From assembly GCA_041623895.1 (NCBI GenBank), contig JBFJVZ010000444.1, positions 1 through 5,838 on the forward strand: a DNA stretch of 5,838 bases. The letters are read 5' to 3'. This stretch comes from JBFJVZ01 sp041623895. GTDB lineage: Bacteria > Planctomycetota > Planctomycetia > Pirellulales > Pirellulaceae. Position 1 is the stretch's first letter. Each line of letters begins with the position of its first letter. The notes below the pieces were generated by a model, which was given only the letters and a program-made list of their open reading frames with translations, was not told the DNA's origin and did not search any database. The position numbers and the translations under genes are program-made. This document shows positions 1 to 4,446 of the stretch, one piece after another.

Positions 1-45
1 CTCTTGGCGAGTTCGGCTACCCTAAAATTAGACGGTGCCACACCA

Positions 46-1158
46 CTACAGTCGAAATGCAAACCCTGTCACTGTTGGTTGCTCCGGGCTTAGGTTCGGC
101 CGAGCGCCTGTTTTCACGTTCTCAGTCAGCTCATTGGCAAGCTGAATCAGCATCGCCACATCATTGACTTCGCCAGCTTGCTGCAAGGGAACTCTTTCCA
201 TTCGACTTTGTGAATATTTTCCCAGTGCCCGCGCATAGGATTGATCGTAGTAATCCAGTGTGATCGCCGCAAAGCTCGTGACGTCGCCCCGTTGTAGCGC
301 CATCAGTGCGGACTGTAGCCGTGCTCCGCCCAAACGTCTGCCTATTTTTTGAACCGCCGCCGCCAATTGCTCGATCGGCAAATTGCCATATTCCTCGACC
401 AGGAATTCGACGCGGCAGTCGCGGTCGACTTCCACAAAGATGATGGGTGCACTCACCATTTGATTCCAAACGGGTTGCGGAATCTGGACCTTGCCGATCG
501 CTCGGCTTTCACCCTCGATCCACACCGGTCTGTCCGCATCCAAGTTCCGCCACTGTAAATACAGATGGTTCTCGAACTGCTCGGCGGTCGGTTGTGGCGG
601 CTGTCCGATGCCGCCGAATGCCGATCCGCGGTGATTGGCCAATCCCTCCAAATCAATGACTTGCTCATCGTGCTGTTGCAAAACAGACAGCAACCTTGTT
701 TTTCCAGCGCCCGTGTGTCCGGCCAGCAACACGACGCGGCGGGGCTCGGCAAAGCAGCGATGAGCAGCACGGCGAAACGCCTTGTAGCCTCCGCTCAGTA
801 CTCGAGGCTGCAGGCCGCAATCGCCGCATAGCCAGGCAACTCCCTCGCTGCGCATGCCGCCGCGCCAGCAGTGAACGACGAATTTTCCAACTGGCGCAAT
901 TCTGTGGATCGATTCAACCAACCGCTCGGCTTTCGCCTCGGCAATGGCAAGTCCTCGCTTCACCGCGTCGATGCGACCAATCTGCTTGTACAGCGTTCCG
1001 ACTTCCGCTCGCTCAGCATCATCAAACAGCGGGACGTTGAGGGCGCCGGGAATGTGCCCGCGGCAGTACTCACGCGGCGAACGAACGTCGATCAGAGGCA
1101 ATCGATCAGAGTCCAGGAACGCGTCGACGTCGATGATTTCCACTTTTGTTGATTCCAC
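46..1158 (-). CDS. mnmH: tRNA 2-selenouridine(34) synthase MnmH (SelU)
   Basis: Cytoplasmic enzyme that replaces the sulfur of 2-thiouridine at the wobble position of certain tRNAs with selenium from selenophosphate; the family also geranylates the sulfur as an intermediate step. Complete at 370 residues, close to the family's usual length. Residues about 8-130 form a rhodanese domain: IDVRSPREY near 23-31, GHIPGALNVP at 34-43, and the catalytic loop CWRGGMRS at 97-104 with Cys97 as the expected active-site residue. A P-loop ATPase-like part follows, with Walker A GHTGAGKT at 146-153, the conserved DLEGLANHRGSAFG at 168-181 and EGESRAIG at 214-221. The start is GTG: an in-frame stop lies eight codons upstream with no ATG between, and GGGAAG sits 11 bases before the GTG. 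The last 25 or so residues (after ANELTENV) look low in conservation and may be a lineage-specific tail. No selD or other selenium gene is visible nearby. Function is very likely from motifs alone. Confidence 0.96.
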   Translation of the reverse strand: MESTKVEIIDVDAFLDSDRLPLIDVRSPREYCRGHIPGALNVPLFDDAERAEVGTLYKQIGRIDAVKRGLAIAEAKAERLVESIHRIAPVGKFVVHCWRGGMRSEGVAWLCGDCGLQPRVLSGGYKAFRRAAHRCFAEPRRVVLLAGHTGAGKTRLLSVLQQHDEQVIDLEGLANHRGSAFGGIGQPPQPTAEQFENHLYLQWRNLDADRPVWIEGESRAIGKVQIPQPVWNQMVSAPIIFVEVDRDCRVEFLVEEYGNLPIEQLAAAVQKIGRRLGGARLQSALMALQRGDVTSFAAITLDYYDQSYARALGKYSQSRMERVPLQQAGEVNDVAMLIQLANELTENVKTGARPNLSPEQPTVTGFAFRL

Positions 1159-1181
1159 GAAGACATAATCTTCCCGGCATT

Positions 1182-1187
1182 ACTATA
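1182..1187 (-). promoter_or_regulatory. candidate -10 box of mnmH
   Basis: Read on the minus strand the bases are TATAGT, five of six matches to the TATAAT consensus, 23 bases before the GTG start of mnmH. This would give a leader of roughly 15-20 bases that contains the GGGAAG ribosome binding site. No good -35 hexamer is seen at 16-18 bases upstream, so the call rests on the -10 box and its position only. Confidence 0.3.
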
Positions 1188-1458
1188 TCCGAAAAAGCCG
1201 GTTGGATGGCGTGCTTTAGAACTCGTCTGCGTTGAGGGGTTGATGGTAATCCGGAAGAACATCCGATTCGACCGACACCCGTGTCAGTACCCGCAGGTCG
1301 AACCGGAATAACAGCGCGTCGTAGGCTTGATCCTGAGTCGATTCAGCGTCACACGCAGGGCTTTGGATACCGTTCATTTTCGGGGATCGGTTTACCGGTG
1401 GCTGGCGTCGACCGATAATTCACGTGCCCTGCGCAGTCGCGTCTCTCGTTGGTGCAAC

Positions 1459-1494
1459 TACATTACGATCAACGATTACATTACGATCAACGAT
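1459..1494. repeat. perfect 18-bp tandem duplication
   Basis: The unit TACATTACGATCAACGAT occurs twice head to tail, at 1459-1476 and 1477-1494, with no mismatch. It lies between genes. Each unit contains CGATCAACGAT, with two CGAT words. Eighteen is a multiple of three, so a reading frame through it stays open (it gives a repeated ITINDY on the plus strand), but no gene is supported there. It may be a slippage duplication or a paired protein-binding site; the sequence does not decide. Confidence 0.9.
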
Positions 1495-1790
1495 ATGATG
1501 CTCCGGAAGTGCCTCGCTTAAGGCGATCGAGGTCTTGCTAACAAACGCTGCCGATCGAACAATTCGTGACGCAAGTGGTGACTCTCCATTAAGCTGGGCG
1601 AGTTGGCATCGCAGGCCAAAAGAGATCATCGACTTGCTTAATCCCGCCACAACGAGCGAAGGCGCGGTGTAACAAACAAGACTTGCACTTCGCGAGCTCT
1701 CCTCCTGTGCCTCCCTAAATCGCATTTCGTTAGCCGACTGAAGACACCCCACTTCGATACTCATGGTTTTGGTAACGTTGGATTTGCTCG

Positions 1791-2144
1791 ATGGCCAAAA
1801 ACTCAGACAAGAATCGCGTGCTGGAAAGACGCCGGGTCGAATTGCTTCACGCAATCGAACATCAATTGTGTCCTGAAGCCGTATTGAAACGCGTGACCGC
1901 GCTGAAGCAAGCGGTGATTGGCGTTGCCAAAAAGCAGCATGTAACACACTCGCCATTCCGTAGAATCGAAGACAACCCGGAATGGCAAACGGTGAATGCG
2001 TGCTGGACGGCATTCACAACTGATGAAGTCGTCGCTATTGTGCAACGGTGGTCCGATCGACCGTCATACAAAGACGTATTTCTGGCCTGCCGTGATGTTC
2101 AAACGCGGACCAGCCTTCCACCTGACCAAGACAACGGGGGATAA
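1791..2144 (+). CDS. small hypothetical protein, possibly the front part of a broken gene
   Basis: I do not recognise a family. The ORF encodes 117 residues, hydrophilic and largely helical in character, with no signal peptide, membrane segment or obvious catalytic motif. The first 45 residues are rich in charged residues (RVLERRRVELLHAIEHQL), and a well-formed stretch TDEVVAIVQRW lies near 77-87. The ATG start has no strong ribosome binding site; only a weak GGA lies about 10 bases upstream. Codon third positions look reasonably like those of the true genes up to about 2060. After that, the reading frame one base on (2060-2335) looks at least as gene-like, with a run including YFWPAVMFKRGPAFHLTK, so the original protein may have been longer and shifted frame there. 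It stands alone, divergent from mnmH and 435 bases before the Rrf2 gene. It may be a lineage-specific gene, a remnant or a chance ORF. Confidence 0.42.
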   Translation: MAKNSDKNRVLERRRVELLHAIEHQLCPEAVLKRVTALKQAVIGVAKKQHVTHSPFRRIEDNPEWQTVNACWTAFTTDEVVAIVQRWSDRPSYKDVFLACRDVQTRTSLPPDQDNGG

Positions 2145-2502
2145 CCATCTCGTGTACACGAAGGACGGCATGTCACGTTCACAAATTGAAACCACAATGG
2201 CCGTTTTCGGTTGCGACCGCCGATCAAGTTCAACGCCAAATCCATCCATCGACATCCTGCCACTGGATAGATTTCAATACGTTACGTTTTTTCTGCAAAG
2301 GTTGATTGCGAAGACCCTACCAAATACGAATTCTTGATCTGTGACTACTCACTGCTGTCGTTAGACATCACGGAGGCCTTGTCCGTCTTTTGGCTGATGG
2401 CGTGGAGCGGCGCCGATCGCTGGCCCCGGCCCCTTTCCGCTGACCGATCACGCCCTGGTACAGAGACCAGAAAAACAGGAGAAATTCCACAAAAAAGGCA
2501 AT

Positions 2503-2525
2503 CGTGCATCAATGCACGCTTGCAT
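2503..2525. promoter_or_regulatory. two nested inverted repeats, candidate Rrf2 operator
   Basis: CGTGCAT-CA-ATGCACG (2503-2518) is a perfect 7-2-7 inverted repeat. Its right arm is shared with a second dyad, ATGCA-CGCT-TGCAT (2512-2525). So three TGCAT/ATGCA half-sites lie in 21 bases, alternating in direction, at and just before the candidate -35 box and 54 bases before the start of the Rrf2 gene. Rrf2-family regulators commonly bind dyads in their own promoter, and NsrR boxes are built from ATGCAT-like half-sites, although their spacing differs from that seen here. The dyads are plain in the sequence; operator function is inferred. Confidence 0.5.
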
Positions 2526-2547
2526 TCTTTGTGAGGCTTGGTATCCT
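2520..2547 (+). promoter_or_regulatory. weak candidate promoter of the Rrf2 operon
   Basis: TTGCAT (2520-2525) and TATCCT (2542-2547) are separated by 16 bases and match the -35 and -10 consensus at three and four of six positions. Transcription would begin near 2554, about 25 bases before the ATG. The -35 box overlaps the last TGCAT half-site of the nested dyads, which would suit repression by occlusion. Weak on its own, helped by context. Confidence 0.3.
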
Positions 2548-2567
2548 TGGTTGTGGCTCGAATTGGG

Positions 2568-2571
2568 GGAG
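2568..2571 (+). promoter_or_regulatory. ribosome binding site fixing the Rrf2 start
   Basis: GGAG inside a GGGGGAG run, seven bases before the ATG at 2579. This strong site picks the ATG over the GTG at 2504, which would add 25 residues with no counterpart in the family and would lie within the dyad. Confidence 0.8.
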
Positions 2572-2578
2572 ATTTGCC

Positions 2579-3070
2579 ATGAAATTGCTGTCAGACGCAT
2601 GCGACTACGGTCTGCGGGCAGTGATTTGGTTGGCTCAGCGGCCAGCTGAGGCTTACAAGGTCAAAGAAATAGCTGAGGGGACCAAGGCGGCTCCCGGATA
2701 CCTGATCAAGGTGCTTCAGGAACTGACCAAGGCCGGCATCCTGACTGCCAGACGGGGCAGTCACGGTGGTTTTACGTTGCAGAGCGACCCGGCTTCTTTG
2801 ACGGCTTTGGATGTGATCAATGCCATCGATCCCATCGAGCGGATTGAGTCGTGTCCGCTTCAATTCAAGTCACACTCGCTGCAACTTTGCGCAATGCATC
2901 GCTGTATCGACGATGCCATGGCGTCGATCGAAGAAACCTTTCAGCGAACAACGATCCGCGACGTGATTGAAAGTGGTCAAAGGTCTGAATCGCTGTGTAA
3001 GGTTCTAGGTCCGCCCAGTAAGGCGGAACCAGTTTCCATCGGTAATAATGCGACTGAGACCACCAAGTGA
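2579..3070 (+). CDS. Rrf2-family transcriptional regulator, probable Fe-S sensor
   Basis: DNA-binding repressor or switch of the Rrf2 superfamily (relatives IscR, NsrR, RsrR, CymR), acting in the cytoplasm as a dimer. It has 163 residues, the typical size. The N-terminus MKLLSDACDYGLRA matches the family's first helix. The winged helix-turn-helix spans about 26-67, with helix KVKEIAEG, recognition helix PGYLIKVLQELTKAG (39-53) and wing RRGSHGGFTL (58-67). The sensor segment has C92-P-L, C104 and C109 in the setting SCPL...LCAMHRCIDDAM, a C-X11-C-X4-C spacing that differs from the C-X5-C-X5-C of IscR and NsrR but is plausible for a cluster ligand set. The C-terminal 25 residues are polar and probably disordered. 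It is the first gene of an apparent operon, 49 bases before the chorismatase-like gene, and probably controls it and itself through the dyads at 2503-2525. Family call is secure; signal (NO, oxygen, redox or iron) is unknown. Confidence 0.92.
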   Translation: MKLLSDACDYGLRAVIWLAQRPAEAYKVKEIAEGTKAAPGYLIKVLQELTKAGILTARRGSHGGFTLQSDPASLTALDVINAIDPIERIESCPLQFKSHSLQLCAMHRCIDDAMASIEETFQRTTIRDVIESGQRSESLCKVLGPPSKAEPVSIGNNATETTK

Positions 3071-3108
3071 TTCCCTTACGTCCATTTACAAATCTCGTCG
3101 TTGCCAGC

Positions 3109-3112
3109 GGAG
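3109..3112 (+). promoter_or_regulatory. ribosome binding site fixing the start of the chorismatase-like gene
   Basis: GGAG seven bases before the ATG at 3120. The TTG directly in front (3117) is in frame and would add one residue, but the spacing and codon favour the ATG. Confidence 0.75.
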
Positions 3113-3119
3113 ATAATTG

Positions 3120-4436
3120 ATGAGCCAGTCCATTGAAAAGCAAGCGGTTGATCGCGACGAGCATGCGGTTGATTCAGCAGGGCTGGATCATCCCGTGGCG
3201 ACGACGCAACCGTGTTTGTTGATGGATCGGCAACACACGATCGTAGCCTTGGATCGCATTACCAGGGTCGCCTTGATGGTGACCCCGCCGCCGATCGGTG
3301 ATGCGATTGACCAGGCTTGGGAGGCAGTTTCGACGATTCGATCGGTATTAAAACTGCAGCCAGTTCCGATGACGGTGACGATGCAATTGGTGTTCGTGCG
3401 GTCAGTCGATGACGTGCCCAAGTTTCAAAAGTTGTTTGAGGCCTATTACGGTGATCGGATGCCGACGACCAGCTTTGTCGTGCAACCTCCGTGTGGTGGC
3501 CAGGCGCTGGCGATCGAAGCTTGGGCGCTGGGTGGCGACGACGTTGAGGTCAGTTATCCAATGCCCGACGTGGTCACAGTCAACTACGACGGGTTGCACT
3601 GGGTTTACATCGCCGGGCTTCGCTCTGACCAGATTGTCCATGGTGCCTACGCAGAAGCCCACTGCACGTTTGGCGAACTTGCCACGCGGCTGGAAAAAGT
3701 CGGCGTGACATTCAAAGACGTTCCTCGAATCTGGTTATATCAAGGCGGCATCAACGACAACGAGCAAACAGATTCGGGGGAAGAAATTGAGCGATACCGA
3801 GAATTGAATCGCGCGCGGACCGATTTCTTTGATCAGCAGAAAGCGATTGGCCAGTTGATCCTCACGCCCGAGGGCAAAGTGCAGTACGCCGCAAGCACCG
3901 GCATCGGCATGGCCGGGGATGGGCTGGTGATTGGCTGCCTGGCTTTGCAGACTGATCGGGAGGACGTGGGACTGTTGCCGCTGGAGAATCCTCAGCAAAC
4001 ATCATCTTTTGAGTACTCCAGTGAATTCTCAATCAAGAGTCCCAAGTTTTCTCGCGCGATGGCGGTCACACTTGGTGATTACGTCACCACTTGGGTATCC
4101 GGCACCGCGAGTATTTTAAATTCGGAAAGCATGCACCTGGGGGACATTGAGAAACAAACTGAACAGACGATTGACAACATCGAGCGTCTGATCAGCCGTG
4201 AAAATTTTCGGCGACATGGACTTGGGGGAGCCGGAGCCAAGTTGACGGATCTGGCCAAGGTACGCGTCTATGTCAGACGTCCTGAGGATTATGAAAAGTG
4301 CCAGGCAGTTTGCCGGCGACGGTTCGGCGATCTGCCCACGATTTACGCTCAGGCCGATATTTGTCGTCGTGATTTGCTAGTAGAGATCGAGGGCGTGGCG
4401 TTCTCGAGAATTGATTCATCGACAACCGACTCATAA
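3120..4436 (+). CDS. chorismatase-like protein of the RidA/YjgF superfamily with an extra N-terminal RidA-like domain
   Basis: It has 438 residues, no signal peptide and no membrane segment, so it is probably cytoplasmic. Residues about 40-138 resemble one RidA/YjgF domain (TMQLVFVRSVDDVPKFQKLF, then PTTSFVVQPPCGGQALAIEAWA). Residues about 142-428 resemble FkbO/Hyg5/XanB2-type chorismatases: YDGLHWVYIAGL (156-167), RIWLYQGGI (203-211), RYRELNRARTDFF (225-237), ASTGIG (258-263), PLENPQQTSSFEYS (287-300), SPKFSRAM (307-314) and SGTASI (327-332). A C-terminal RidA repeat follows, with GDIEKQTEQTIDNIERLI and CRRDLLVEIEG (415-425). Known chorismatases hydrolyse chorismate to hydroxybenzoates or a dihydroxycyclohexadienoate plus pyruvate, and are about 330-350 residues long; this protein is about 100 longer because of the N-terminal domain. 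It lies between the Rrf2 gene (49 bases) and the PSD1 gene (10 bases). The superfamily is secure; chorismate as substrate is inference, and a deaminase-like or non-catalytic RidA role is the alternative. Confidence 0.85.
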   Translation: MSQSIEKQAVDRDEHAVDSAGLDHPVATTQPCLLMDRQHTIVALDRITRVALMVTPPPIGDAIDQAWEAVSTIRSVLKLQPVPMTVTMQLVFVRSVDDVPKFQKLFEAYYGDRMPTTSFVVQPPCGGQALAIEAWALGGDDVEVSYPMPDVVTVNYDGLHWVYIAGLRSDQIVHGAYAEAHCTFGELATRLEKVGVTFKDVPRIWLYQGGINDNEQTDSGEEIERYRELNRARTDFFDQQKAIGQLILTPEGKVQYAASTGIGMAGDGLVIGCLALQTDREDVGLLPLENPQQTSSFEYSSEFSIKSPKFSRAMAVTLGDYVTTWVSGTASILNSESMHLGDIEKQTEQTIDNIERLISRENFRRHGLGGAGAKLTDLAKVRVYVRRPEDYEKCQAVCRRRFGDLPTIYAQADICRRDLLVEIEGVAFSRIDSSTTDS

Positions 4437-4446
4437 CCGCAGGTGG

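Larger units (their letters stand above)
1159..1790. other. gene-poor spacer between mnmH and the small ORF
   Basis: About 630 bases without a gene I can firmly support. It holds the upstream region of mnmH, a short minus-strand ORF of 53 codons at 1216-1377 (ATG start, TAA stop, no clear ribosome binding site), a small 5-2-5 dyad GACAC-CC-GTGTC at 1274-1285 and an 18-bp tandem duplication at 1459-1494. From about 1500 to 1790 I see no gene, RNA gene or clear terminator. A long minus-strand reading frame across 1420-2013 has an amino-acid make-up and overlap that suggest chance openness. Parts of the spacer could belong to an interspersed repeat, but one window cannot show that. Confidence 0.5.
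2145..2578. other. spacer upstream of the Rrf2 operon
   Basis: About 430 bases. The left half (2145-2337) stays open in the frame one base on from the preceding ORF and may be decayed coding sequence. The middle (2340-2460) shows a GC-rich stretch around 2410-2440 but no clear stem followed by a T run, hence no terminator call. The right end (2500-2578) carries the dyads, promoter candidate and ribosome binding site of the Rrf2 gene. No RNA gene is seen. Confidence 0.5.

Noticed and set aside
22..45. Possible terminator of mnmH
   Set aside because: On the minus strand a GGTG-TGG-CACC stem lies just after the stop and is followed by CTAATTTTA, but a 4-bp stem without a proper T run is too weak to call.
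1274..1285. GACAC-CC-GTGTC dyad as an operator
   Set aside because: A 5-2-5 dyad is expected by chance in this length, and it is about 115 bases from the mnmH start with no promoter next to it.
1420..2013. Minus-strand open frame of 197 codons
   Set aside because: It crosses the tandem repeat and most of the small plus-strand ORF, has a Ser/Ala/Arg-rich composition typical of chance frames opposite GC-biased sequence, and has no ribosome binding site or family motif.
1500..2500. Insertion sequence or CRISPR array
   Set aside because: No transposase motif, no terminal inverted repeats, no regular repeat-spacer pattern; the only direct repeat nearby is the two-copy 18-bp unit.
2334..2534. Plus-strand open frame of 66 codons
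   Set aside because: No ribosome binding site, no motif, and it runs through the dyad and the candidate -35 box of the next gene.
2504..2578. Upstream GTG start for the Rrf2 gene
   Set aside because: The added 25 residues do not belong to the family, there is no ribosome binding site before the GTG, and it sits inside the inverted repeat; the ATG at 2579 has a strong GGAG.
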